Part shown: positions 10,787 to 21,508 of the stretch, one piece after another
Position numbering within the stretch: position 1 is the stretch's first letter
Layout of the letters: each line of letters opens with the position of its first letter
Assembly: GCA_933228675.1 (NCBI GenBank)
Contig: OW121741.1
Span: forward strand, 42,865,080 to 42,929,079
Direction of reading: 5' to 3'
From: Stomorhina lunata
Taxonomy: Eukaryota > Arthropoda > Insecta > Diptera > Rhiniidae
DNA: 64,000 nt
The notes under the pieces: model-generated
Told to the model about the DNA's origin: nothing
Database searches by the model: none
The model's input: only the letters and a program-made list of their open reading frames with translations
Translations under genes and position numbers: made by a program

Positions 10787-12080
10787 CCCAGTAAAACTTT
10801 TCATTACCAAATAATGAGTTAAACAGTTAAACTATTGAACACGAACTACTTACTCATTCGCTGTTTAAGTCATTACATTAACATGGGGATGTCATTGGAG
10901 GCAAGTACTTACCAATTGCAGAAAAGTAATGACTTGGGTAAGCAATTTGAAAGCAACAACAGCAACAACTTTTTTGTTGTTGTTTTATTAAAAACATATA
11001 TTTTTAAACGAAATACAAAATTTTTTTTATGATCCCATGGGGGCTCGATCCCACCCCCTGCGACTGCTAGGCAGAGACTCTGCCCCTGAGCTACTTCATA
11101 TGTTGAAAACTTAGCAGCTTATAATTAATATAAACAATTTTTATTTTTAGATCCAAAATCATGTGAGAATAACTTTGTTTTTCCCTGCTTTTTTGCTTTG
11201 TTGTAATTTTTGGAAAAATATTTTTATACGATTTTTTGTAATTATTTTAAAACTTTTTTAAAATTATTTTAAAACTTAAACAATTTAAATCTTCTTTTTT
11301 GTATAAGTTTTTACATAAGATTGACTCTTACTTACTTAAATGTTACAACCTGTTAAGGTCAAAGTCGAGAATATTTTAGAATTCCATGGATTTCGATCTT
11401 GTGCGAATATTCTCCAATTTTATAGGCCAAGCTTTGAAAAATGTTCCTCTACTTGGTCTTTCTATCGAAGTTTCGGACATCCTCCTATAATATTAGGTAG
11501 TGGGACATTTCAATTCTAATTTTATCCTCTTCATTGTATTTTTTTTTCAAGAGAGGGTTACTAGCCCGTAATCCTAACCTATTTTTATCGATCTTATGGG
11601 ACAACTCTCGGAACATGTTAACTCACAATATTAATGGGTGTTAAACTATCTCTCCGGGTGATACCATGAGGAGGTGTGTGTCCACAGTTGAGATGAAGGA
11701 TGACCCAGATAAGTTGGGCTTACCAAGTTAAGACCAATTAGAATCGTGTTTGGTATTCAACATCCCCTACATAATCGAAATTGACTCATGATGGTATTTT
11801 TTCATTAACGTGAGTTAGTTTTACAAATTTGTTTTAGAGAAGATAATATTTAAGTTCTTAAAATTCAAAAATCATTTAAAAAGACTCTTTTAATAAAAAA
11901 AAAACTAAACAAAATTGTTGCCCTTGGTGGGTTTTGAACCGGGGCCATTCAGTTTAAATTACCATCTTAATCACAAATAAGTACTTCTGTAATAACTTAT
12001 TATTTATTCGGATGGTATGTTGTAGTCGTTACAAGGTAACCAGTTATCAGAGTACTTGCCATTACCAAAGATTTGCTGGG
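10787..12080 (-). mobile_element. CCCAG TIR element, copy 2 (inverted)
   Basis: Same family as 8298-9471 and 33038-34340, in reverse orientation, bounded by CCCAGTAAAACTTTTC and ...GCTGGG. It retains the ~90-bp internal segment missing from copy 1. The tRNA-like segment (11035-11105) has accumulated changes in both boxes relative to copy 3. TA flanks each side here, but the other copies show AA, so the target duplication stays open. Confidence 0.8.
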
Positions 12081-12325
12081 TATTTTTCAGATAATTTTCA
12101 CCATTTCTAAAAAAAAAAATAAAAAAAAACAACCCAAACGAAAGATAAGATATCAGTCAACAGAATTAAAGCCCAAGGTTTTATTTTGCTGAGCGAAATA
12201 ACCGAAAATTATCTCAAAACTATATCAGAAATCGATCGATTTGAAAACGATCGATTTTCATCACATACCGGCATATTTTTTCAATAGTATTTGATTCTGT
12301 GAACACAAATATGTTAGTATCATTA
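12081..12325. other. spacer, nothing recognised
   Basis: AT-rich, with an A-rich run near 12110-12130 and the motif 'atcgatcgat' again (12232-12262). Confidence 0.35.
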
Positions 12326-12921
12326 TACCCTTCACCACCATAGGTGCTGATGTATGTAACGCATAGAAATATTTGTCTTATTGAAATTGGTCAAAATCGG
12401 TCCATTATTTATGGTACCTCCCATAGGTCCCACTTACCGGAATTGACATATTGGCCACAAATATCAATATTTTTTCATGAAATTTAAAACTACAAATACT
12501 GCTTATGTAAATTAAAATCACTGTACCAAATTTCGTTGAAATCGGTCCACATTTGATCATAGCTCCCATACAAACTCTTCTTTAAAAACGCACTAAATGA
12601 GACAAAAAAATTACTAAAACGCTCGTAAATATAAAGATATTGAAAATGTTGAGTTTATTTTTCGCATACATAATTTTTGTAACAACTGTAATCAAGTTGC
12701 CAAATTTCGAGATAATCGGTCCACATTTGACCCTAGCTCTCATATAAGTCCAAATGACGAAAACAGGTTAAATATATAAGTTTTGAGAAAATGTTTGTAT
12801 GATGCCAAAATTTAGCAAATATTTGTCTTTATACAGGAAAAATAACACCTTTGACCTTAGTGGTGAAGGGTATCGTATGGTCGGGCTTGACCGACTATAG
12901 CGCTTTCTTACTTGCTTTAAA
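12326..12921 (+). repeat. ATACCCTTCACCAC dispersed repeat, near-complete copy
   Basis: Starts 'acccttcaccaccatagg' and ends '...gtggtgaagggtat' followed by 'ccgactatagcgctttctta'. The start and the near-end are inverted (CCTTCACCAC / GTGGTGAAGG). The body has recurring lines 'atcggtccacatttgacc' and 'tagctctcatataagtcc'. The same organisation appears at 15220-15905, 20540-21268, 37740-37892, 44130-44900 (reversed) and 52175-52940 (reversed). Non-coding; family identity not determined. Confidence 0.7.
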
Positions 12922-15215
12922 GTTAGCTCTTGTTTTCGAGATATTGCGATTTTTATATTTTGGGTTTATACAATTTTTTTTGCAATGTTTTACTCAATTT
13001 GCTTAAAATTGATCTCACTGATCTCTATGTCACTCCGTCGAACTGAACGTTAAATTGGCCAAATCAAAAAAAAAAAACTTTTAAAGTCGTAAATTTTCGG
13101 AACTTTTGCTAAAAAATGCAAACAATCTTAAAAGAATAACACTTAAAACTGAAATTTTCGTACGTTGGCGTGTGTAAAACCATTCCAATAAAAAAAAATA
13201 TTCTGCGTATTTTCAAAGCCGGGCGACCCAAATTATAAATATCTTATTTTGAAAGACCCTTGCAGAATCCTGCAAATATGTTTGATTAAGTAACGTCAGT
13301 ATTATACTTTAACGTAAGCTGAATTTGCACACATTCAAATCCAATAAACAGTTTTATTCGTTTTGAAAGGAAAATTAGGGATATTAAATATTTAACACGT
13401 TACTTCTATTTATAATTCGTTTGCGTAACCGACTGACAACATTACCAAAGGCTAACTAATTCCATCTCCTCTTCCGATACTGGTACTTTACCTGAATTAT
13501 TGAGAGATTTTATAAAGTATGAATGTATATCAGGGATAAAAAATATACTTCTTAATTTTGTTATATGGTATCTTATTTAATCCCTTTTGATCGAAAATCA
13601 TAATAAAATTCCTATCTGATAAATATAATAGGTACTTTAATCTTCCAAACTTTTAAACACAAATTGCATAAGTAAGAGATTAGTCAGACTCGACCGATTC
13701 TGTAGTACACTAAACTACTAAAGTCCAATTTTCAACAAATCTTCAAGATTTTGTAATGATTAGAAAAATATCTGACAGTGTGAGAGCTGAGGTCATATAT
13801 GGTCAAATCCTGCGGGACGGACCATACATTTGTACGGATTTTGTTGTACTTAAATGTATCCCATTGTCGTTTTAAACTAGATATCTTTGCACAGATTTCC
13901 GATAATATTAGCCCATCGATTTTGCTATTGAATGGCATTTACGTAGTTCTTTTGGAGGAAAAAGATATTCGCTTTTAAAGTGATGTGACGGACGCTATAA
14001 AAAATGGAAGTGATTTTTTTCAACACGTGTTTCTGTAATTTTCATAAAATCGGTCATAGTGATAAAAAAAATTGTAAACACATTGAAGATAGAGGAAAAT
14101 CAGAGGATTACAAAACAGCTTTAATAAATTATTTTAAGGTTTTCAGTTGCTCTAAAAATCCATAAATGAACTGTTGCTACTTGACGGACGATACAGTTTT
14201 TACTTGAATGTTTTTTATTAGAAAAAAAATCATATTTCATATTTTTTTTTTAAAGATTCGTTAATCAGTAAAAATTATATTATTTTGTAAAATGTTATAT
14301 AAACATCTACATATTTTTAGCATAATGTTAAGCATATTATAAGTTCTCTTTACGAACCAAGTTCAATTGGAGAAAAAAGAAAAATTGCACTAGTCAAATT
14401 AAAAAAAAAAAAAAACTTTATTTCTATGACGGACGCTACACACTGAGAGCCCTTTTTTAATTGACGTTATTTATATCACTCCAATTACTTTTGATGGGGT
14501 CTTTTATATCTAATTATATAAAATTAAGCAGACTTTGAGCCCCTACTGAAACTTGATACCTAAATGGATGTTTTTGTGATTTTTATGAACTTTTAAAAAA
14601 CCTATTAAATATTTTAAAAAATGTATAAAAATTCGAGATGGTGCAAATAAAGACCTGCCATTCACGAAGAGAGCAATTAAAAATTGTATCCATTATATAT
14701 TCTGAAGGACATGATAAATTTTCCCACAAACACAAATACGCGATTTTGACAGCTTTAAAATTTTGTCCTTGGTTTAAGGTTTTTCGGATTTGCCCATATG
14801 TGGACATTTTTTTTTGAAAAAATGCATTTAACGCAAACCCACTAATTTGTTCGAAATACTAAAAATATTTTAAAAACATTTTAGCTCAATCAGATGAGGG
14901 AAAAAATACCTGATTTTTTTAGTTTGTTTGTCAATAACTTCATTATAGATCCACTAAATTGGTATATGGGGTTAAAGCTGCAAAATTTAGTACAAGTAAA
15001 TAGTACTTATTTTTAAAATGGGACAAATAGGGAGCGACAAAGAATAAACATGTTTGGTACTTTTTAAACCATAATTGTCTTATGAATTGAAACAAAATTT
15101 ATAACGAAATCGGCCATGAAAACAAAAATATCAAACTCGCGTTTGGTACTTTTCAATTAGGTGTTTTTTCATGGCCTGTGAAAATGTGTTACAAAAAAAA
15201 TCATTTTATAACATT
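12922..15215. other. unassigned AT-rich region with TGACGGACG motif repeats
   Basis: No gene or bounded element recognised across about 2.3 kb. TGACGGACG(C/A)TA occurs three times in direct orientation (13986, 14182, 14427), which is unusual for such AT-rich DNA. Small ORFs of up to 74 codons (e.g. minus strand 14583-14807) have no recognisable domain. Confidence 0.35.
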
Positions 15216-15905
15216 TACCACCATAGGGGGAAAGGGTTTTATAAGTTTCTGCTGATGTATGTAACGCAAAGAAATATTTGTCTTAGACCCACCTTTAAGT
15301 ATACCAATAGGCTTAGAACCACTTTCTGAGTCGTCTGGCTAGGTACAGGTCGCAATTCTAAAGATAATTTAATGAAATTTAGACAGATATTTTTTTTGAT
15401 ATTGGGACCATGGCTGTTGAAATTGGTCCATTATTTATGATACCTACCATAGGTCACACTTCCCGGAATTGATATTTTGGCCACAAATATCAATATTTTT
15501 TCATGAAATTTAAAACAAATAATGCTTATGTGAACAAAAATCACTAAAACGCTCATAAATCTGAAGATAATTTATATAACAACTGTTATCAATCTGATAA
15601 ATTTCGAGATAATCGGTCCACAGTTGACCCTAGCTCTCATATAAGTCCAAATGACGGAAACAGCTTAAATATATAAGTTTTGAGAAAATGTTTGTATGAT
15701 GGCAAAATTTAGCAAATATTTGTCTTCATGGTGAAGGGTATTGTATGGTCGGGCTTGACCGACTTACATGTTAAAAATGTAGAAAATGTCCACATTTGAT
15801 CACTCATAAGTCCAAATGAAGTTTAAATATATAAGTTTTGACCTTAGTGGTGAAGGGTATCGCGTGGTCGGGCTTGACCGACTATAGCTCTTTCTTACGT
15901 GTTAG
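15216..15905 (+). repeat. ATACCCTTCACCAC dispersed repeat, internally duplicated end
   Basis: Same family as 12326-12921. The terminal segment 'ggtgaagggta...ggtcgggcttgaccgact' occurs twice, near 15730-15770 and 15848-15890, so the 3' part has been duplicated or a second truncated copy has landed beside it. Ends 'actatagctctttcttacg'. Confidence 0.65.
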
Positions 15906-16891
15906 TTTTTAAAATGAAAATGATCAATCAGCTGGTTATACTCGAGTTTGAATCGATGCCATGGTTTTATTGGTGTTTGCTTAACTTTGTTATTTTATAT
16001 AACTTCGACCTTTAAAAAACAAGGTAAACTCAAAGTAAACAAAATTATTTCTGTTATATAAAAAATGCATATTATAAATTGTAAAAACAATGGAAAACTA
16101 AAGATGCAACAGGTATTACTTGAGTTACATAAGGACATTTACATGACATTCAACATCCAATTGAGAGAAAATATTTAGCATAATCACAATCAACAACAGA
16201 TGATTCAAAACTCAATAACATCGATTCAAACACTCCATTTCTCCATCTGAGCACCGTAGAAAGGAACAACTAGTTTAACTTGTCTCTACTTAATAAAGGA
16301 CATTTCAATAGATACATGGATAAATAACCCAACAAAAGTGGTAATAGTGCCAAATACAAATTGTTAAATAAAAGTTTCCGGTTGAAGGAAACTAACACAC
16401 AAAAAAAATCTACTACAAACATACAAACCATAAAACTCTGAAACAAAAATAATAATAAAATAATTTGAAATCTCTGAAAACAAAGTGAAGAAAGAAGCCC
16501 AGCCACAAAAAGCAATATCCAACATTTATTTATTGGTTTGATGAGATGATAAATAAATTGTACTCGAAAATGTGTTTAATACAGAATTACATGGAATAAA
16601 TTTATAGCCTTCTTCAAACTCCCCTTAACCATTCCTGTTGTTTTGTGTCAGTCACAAGATTTTGCAGATTCCTTGGTCCCCCCACGACTTGTGTGCAAAT
16701 GCTTGAGGAAGGCCATTATGTAAATATTTGTTGGTTAAGCTTTTGGTTTAGTTTTCTTGAGGAGATTCTTTTTTTTATTTTTATTTTTATTATTGGAATT
16801 TTAACTGGGATTGCGTTATTGTTATACACAGGGCGAAAAGTCATTAAATTACTTTCATTTAATTCATTGATTAATAAAAATCTGCTTGATA
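15906..16891. other. apparently unique region beside a transposon
   Basis: About 1 kb without a recognised repeat. It holds the 94-codon ORF described separately and an A-rich region near 16395-16470. It may be host single-copy DNA. Confidence 0.35.
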
Positions 16892-16929
16892 TAAAGAGTG
16901 TTCTAAAAAATATGCATTTACTATTTTAG
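16645..16929 (+). CDS. hypothetical small membrane protein ORF, 3' end in transposon
   Basis: A 94-codon ORF with one long hydrophobic stretch (about residues 31-61, rich in F, I, L) followed by basic residues, so a single-pass membrane protein is possible. The first usable codon is not a convincing ATG start, and 'tgtgtcagtcacaag' upstream could hold a splice acceptor. The last ~12 codons are the end of the DD37E element that begins at 16894, so any host protein here has been truncated or fused by the insertion. I do not recognise a family. AT-rich DNA gives ORFs like this by chance, so confidence is low. Confidence 0.15.
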   Translation: MSVTRFCRFLGPPTTCVQMLEEGHYVNICWLSFWFSFLEEILFFIFIFIIGILTGIALLLYTGRKVIKLLSFNSLINKNLLDIKSVLKNMHLLF

Positions 16930-18188
16930 ACAAAATTTATCCATAGTGCAAGAAATAATTTATTTTTTGATCAAGTTAGTTTCTATAGATATGTCAGATA
17001 CTATTATTTTAGAAATTATTAATTTTCAATAGTTATTCCAATCAAAATGGACTGCGAAAAAAAAGTTCGTGAAAATATAATTAAAACTTTTCAAAAAAAT
17101 CCGTCATAGACTTTTAAAAAAATAGCTTAAAATTTGAAAGTTGACCCTCGAACGGTTTCTAATGCCATCGGACGGTATAATGAAAACCTGAGCATTGAAA
17201 GAAAACCTGGATCAGGGAGGAAAACAGGTCCTACAGATATTATTAAGGCAAAAGAAGTCGAGCGACTCTTTCGAAGAGCGCCTAACACTTCTTTAAGAAA
17301 AGCAGCTCGTACGGTGAAATGTTCTACGAATTTTTCACATAGAGTCAAAGCTTATGCTGGACTGAAGACATACAAAGTCCAAAAGGTTCCAGATCGCAAT
17401 GCTATAAAGAACTTAGAAGCAAAAAAACGAGCGAAAAAATTGAAGTCTGATTTTATAAAAAAATACACCTGTTGTGTGATGGATGATGAAACATACGTAC
17501 TGGCAGACTTTTCTCAACTTCCTGGTCAATATTTTTATGTTGCTGATAAACGGGGCAATGTTCGGCATGAGTTTCGCACAAAAAAACAAACAAAATTCCC
17601 TAAGTAGTTTCTCGTGTGGCAAGCTATTTGCAGTTGTGGCAAAAGAAGTAAAGTATTTGTGGCATCTGGCACAATAAACACAGAAATTTATATAAAGGAT
17701 TGCCTACAAAAATGGTTGTTACCCTTTTTAAGAGAGCACAGAGTGACTACATTTTTGTGGCCCGATTTGGCATCATGCCATTATGGAAAAAAGGCACTTG
17801 AGTGGTACTCAAAGAATAATGTCATTTTTGTACCACGAGATGCAAATCCACCTAACTGTCCAGAACTTCGGCCTGTGGAAAGGTATTGGGCTCTGGTAAA
17901 AAAGGAATTGAAGAACACAGGAAAGATTTCCAAGAACATGTCCGATTTTAAGCGCAGGTGGAACACATGCTCCAAAAAGTTATCAGAAGCAACTGTAAAA
18001 TCTTTAATGGGAGGGTTTCCGAAAAAAGTCGATAATTTTGCAAAACCCGAGTACTAAGTAAACATTTTAATGCTAAATGATTTTGTATAATATGTCATTA
18101 TATTTGCGTATTTTGTAGAGTTTTTATATTAAAAGGTTTGATTTTTATTTAAGAAAAACCAACTACAAATTTTATTTAGAGCACTCTT
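16894..18188 (+). mobile_element. DD37E mariner-like element (ITmD37E type), copy 1
   Basis: 1,295 bp between TA dinucleotides (16892-16893 and 18189-18190). The ends are AAGAGTG(T/C)TCTAAA in inverted orientation. It carries a plus-strand transposase relic. A second copy lies at 45266-46572 in the opposite orientation. Confidence 0.9.
17047..18057 (+). pseudogene. DD37E transposase, three in-frame stops
   Basis: A 336-codon frame starting MDCEKKVRENII. The N-terminus has the helix-turn-helix 'VDPRTVSNAI', then the basic linker 'KPGSGRK' and a second HTH region. The catalytic core has MDDETY (first Asp) and WPDLASCHYG (second Asp). NCPELRPVERYW holds the Glu. I count 37 residues between the second Asp and that Glu, so DD37E, as in the ITmD37E family known from mosquitoes. 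Stops: TAG at 17107 (Trp in copy 2), TAA at 17128 and TAG at 17605 (both Lys in copy 2). No frameshifts. Not functional. Confidence 0.9.
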
Positions 18189-18190
18189 TA

Positions 18191-18390
18191 ATTCAATTAC
18201 ACGATCTATTATAGGCTAAGGAATTCTTGTAATAAGACTGAATTAATTCGGCTTTAAAGTATATTGTGATCTCTTAAAAGCTTTTAAGCTGGCCAATGTC
18301 TATGTCAGGTAGGCTGTCAAAAGATCTCAAGACTTCGAAAATAGGTTGTGGGACTTCATTGATCAGCGGCAAGACTTTCGGTGGAAGTTA
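18191..18390. other. spacer, nothing recognised
   Basis: Short AT-rich stretch after the DD37E element with no recognised feature. Confidence 0.3.
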
Positions 18391-20426
18391 TATAATACCC
18401 TTTAAGTTTGTACTGATGTATATTTTTTTTCTAAAGGTTTAGATCTGAAAATTTGAACCAAATCGGACAACGTTCTATGGGCGCGCATCGGGTCCAAAGT
18501 TTAAGAGCCCATTTGTATGGGGAAAATTCATTAATCGAAAATATCGAAAAAACACCAAAAATTAGACGAAAATTTTAAAATTTTTGATTGAAACACACTT
18601 TTAAATAACAAGATAAAAAAGATACTCCTGGTGTACATGTGATAATATGTTATATATCAGATTGTGGGAAATAGTTTCCCAAAGCACTCTGTAAAATTTT
18701 ATCAAAATCGGTCCATAAACAACTGAGATATCGCCAAAACACTGAATTTAATGTATCGCAAATTGCCCAAAGTTCGCATTAGAGAATGTTTGTTGAAAAA
18801 ATGAAATGCAGAAATAGGAAAAACCATCCTCCTTTAGCACGGACCTGCATAAATTTTATATCAGATTTTAGGAAATTCCCCCGCCAAGCACGTTATTAAA
18901 TTTTATCAGAAGCGGTCCATAAACAATTGAGATATCGCCATAACACTACATTTGATGTACAGCAAATTGCCCAAAGTACGTGTCTAAGAAATTTTGTTTA
19001 CATTTTGTAAGTATTGTTTTAGCGATATCTCAGGTGTTTATGGACCGATTGTGATGAAATTTGACATCGTTCTTTGTGTGAGGATTTTCTAAAATCTATA
19101 CTCCACAAATCTGATTACCAATACCATTCAAATTGTACCGATCAACTCAGAATCGGCAGGAGAATCGATTTCGCGACCTCCGTCCGTCCGTCTGTTTGTC
19201 TGTCTGTCCGTCCGTCTGTTTGTTTGTCCGTCCGTCCGTCTACCTGTCTGTAATTTTTTCAGTTGTAGTCAAGTTTTTGGAGCTCCTGATTTGTCGATAT
19301 CTCAGGTGTTTATTTTGATGAAATTTAATAGCGTCCTTCGCAGGGGATTACCTAAATCCTGATGCATTCGGTAATTTGTGGTAGATATAATTTAGCGTTT
19401 AAGCGATGGTGTTTTAATCGACAATGATAAAATTCAGGGTGGGACAATATCCTAAAATTTTGTGTAAAATCCAGGAGCTCCACAAATCTGATTTTAGCAT
19501 TAATCTTAATTTTGTGTCTGACTTTTGAACACTATGATAACATTTGAGAATGTATTATATATCAAATTATAGGTAATCTTCCTAGGAAGTACAAAAATGA
19601 AGCTAACTACATGATATCCGTTCAAAACCTACATATGTATGTAAGTATCTCACATATCAACAAAAATTTAAATTTTTTAATTGCAATTGGGAGAAATCCG
19701 TTCACGTTTGACAATTGATCCCGTATAACTTCGCCTAAGATACGATGATGACATTTAGTATTAAGACGTTGTACAATATTGATATTCAGGGCGATAGCGC
19801 CTAAAATAAACTTTCTAGAGGGACAACATTTGACAAAAGTATTTCTGATCTCTTGAAAAGTTCAATATTGAAAATGGGCGAGCTCTATTCACATTTAGTG
19901 AAATCTCCCATATAACCCCGACCGGGAATCGATTTAATGCTGATAAATTAAATCACATTAAAATTGCACAAGGAACTTGAGAAAAACTTTCCAAACATCC
20001 ATCGGACAGATCGAAAGAACAATACATCCCAAATATTATTGATGAAGTGTTCATTTTAATTAATTAACTAACTTCAGATTAATAAGTAAATCTTTAATAA
20101 CTTTTCCGACAAAGCTGTTATCCATCCATTCAAAAGCTATATATTTCACGTATGTATCTAAAACTAAGAGTGTATACCCTATAATTTTAAGGCGTATCAT
20201 TGTTAAAGCCCCACCTGCCCAACCTAACCTTTGGGTGCATAACTATTCTAGATGATGACGCCACCGAAAAGCTTTTCTTTTTCCGACTCTTAATTTTAAA
20301 GACTCTTTGCATATAATACTAGTATAACCAAATTTTGCTAGGAATTACATTAAGTACTTTTGCAACGCCATTGGTGAAGGGTATCCAAGATTCGGCAAAG
20401 CCGAATATACCACTCTTACTTGTTAT
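18391..20426 (+). repeat. long dispersed repeat (~2 kb) with GTCY-rich block
   Basis: Begins near 'ataatacccttt' and ends 'ggtgaagggtatccaagatt' ... 'cactcttacttgtt', the same head-and-tail logic as the ATACCCTTCACCAC repeats. The segment 18640-19350 matches the left edge of the window (1-760). A GTCC/GTCT-rich block (19180-19250) sits in the middle. No coding potential. Confidence 0.55.
19181..19250 (+). repeat. (GTCY)n microsatellite-like block
   Basis: About 70 bp of GTCC, GTCT and GTTT tetramers. Such GTCY blocks are a familiar component of non-autonomous fly repeats. The apparent ORF across it only translates the repeat (VCLSVCPSVCL). Confidence 0.85.
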
Positions 20427-20430
20427 TATT

Positions 20431-21268
20431 TATTTTAAGCATTCTCATGTATATCCATAGCTTTTTTTACTTTTTGATTATCCAAAGCGAAAAATATCAG
20501 AAATAAATTTTTTCAGTTGTATGGGAGGTGAGCGTGGCAGTGGTCCAACGTCGCCCATTTTCTTTGACAATGGTACATGTTGGCCTGTTAACACCTTGTA
20601 CCAAAATTCATAAGTCTAGATTCATTTTCTTCCAAGATATTTAATTTTGTCTCCCTATAATGGATTAATCTTACACAGTGCAATGTCAGTCGGTCCGTCT
20701 GGCTGGACCCCCATGTAAACCTTGCAATCAAAGTACAAGTCGCAGTTCTAAAGATATTTTGATGAAATTTGGCACAGATAATTTTTCCATCATTTATGGT
20801 ACCTCCCATTGATCCCACTTCCCGGAATTGATATCAAATATCAATATTTTTTATGAAATTTAAAACAGATACTGCTTATATAAACCAAGATCACTGTACC
20901 AAATCGGTCCACATTTGACTATAGCTCCCATACAAACTCTTCTGTCAAAAAGCACTAAATGAGACAAAAATCATTAAAATGCTCGTAAATCTAAAAATAA
21001 TTACAGTTTATTTTTTGCATACATAACTTTTGTAAAAATCATCAATCAATTTGCAAAATTTCGGGAAATCGGTACATATTTGACTCTAGCTCTCATATAA
21101 GTCCAAATGACGGAAACAGCTTAAATATATAAGTCTTGAAAATGTTTGTATGATGACAAAATTTAGCAAATATTCGTCTTTATACACGAAAAAGAACACC
21201 TTTGATCTTAGTGGTGAAGGGTATCTTATGGTCGGGATTGACAGACTATAGCACTTTCTTACTTGTTA
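20431..21268 (+). repeat. ATACCCTTCACCAC dispersed repeat, body and 3' end
   Basis: From about 20540 this shares long phrases with 12326-12921 ('ggtacctcccat', 'ctcttct(g/t)t', 'agctctcatataagtcc') and ends 'gactatagcactttcttact'. The 5' part also has 'ggctggacccccatgtaaacc', shared with 37860-37885 and, reversed, with 52740-52765. Confidence 0.6.
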
Positions 21269-21506
21269 AATATCTTGTTCAGAAATTTCCAAAGTCAAAT
21301 ATTTTTCGCTGATCGAAAGAAGTACATTTTTTTCTCAAAGAAGAAGTTTTTTATTAAAAGTTATTATATATATTATTATATATTTGAATAGAATGGGATT
21401 CTAAGATGATTTTAAACCAAAATTTAAGTCAGTGCAACATTCCCTTCACGTACAGCATTGAACAAAATTTGTCTAATTTTTAAGAAAATTGTAGTGTCTT
21501 CTAACG
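21269..21506. other. spacer, nothing recognised
   Basis: AT-rich stretch between a dispersed repeat and the rosa element. Confidence 0.3.
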
Positions 21507-21508
21507 TA

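Noticed and set aside
14583..14807. 74-codon ORF starting MSTYGQIRKTLNQG
   Set aside because: No recognisable family and no supporting context. Chance ORF in AT-rich DNA is more likely.
19133..19318. Cysteine/serine-rich ORF 'CLSVCPSVCLFV'
   Set aside because: It is a translation of the GTCY microsatellite.
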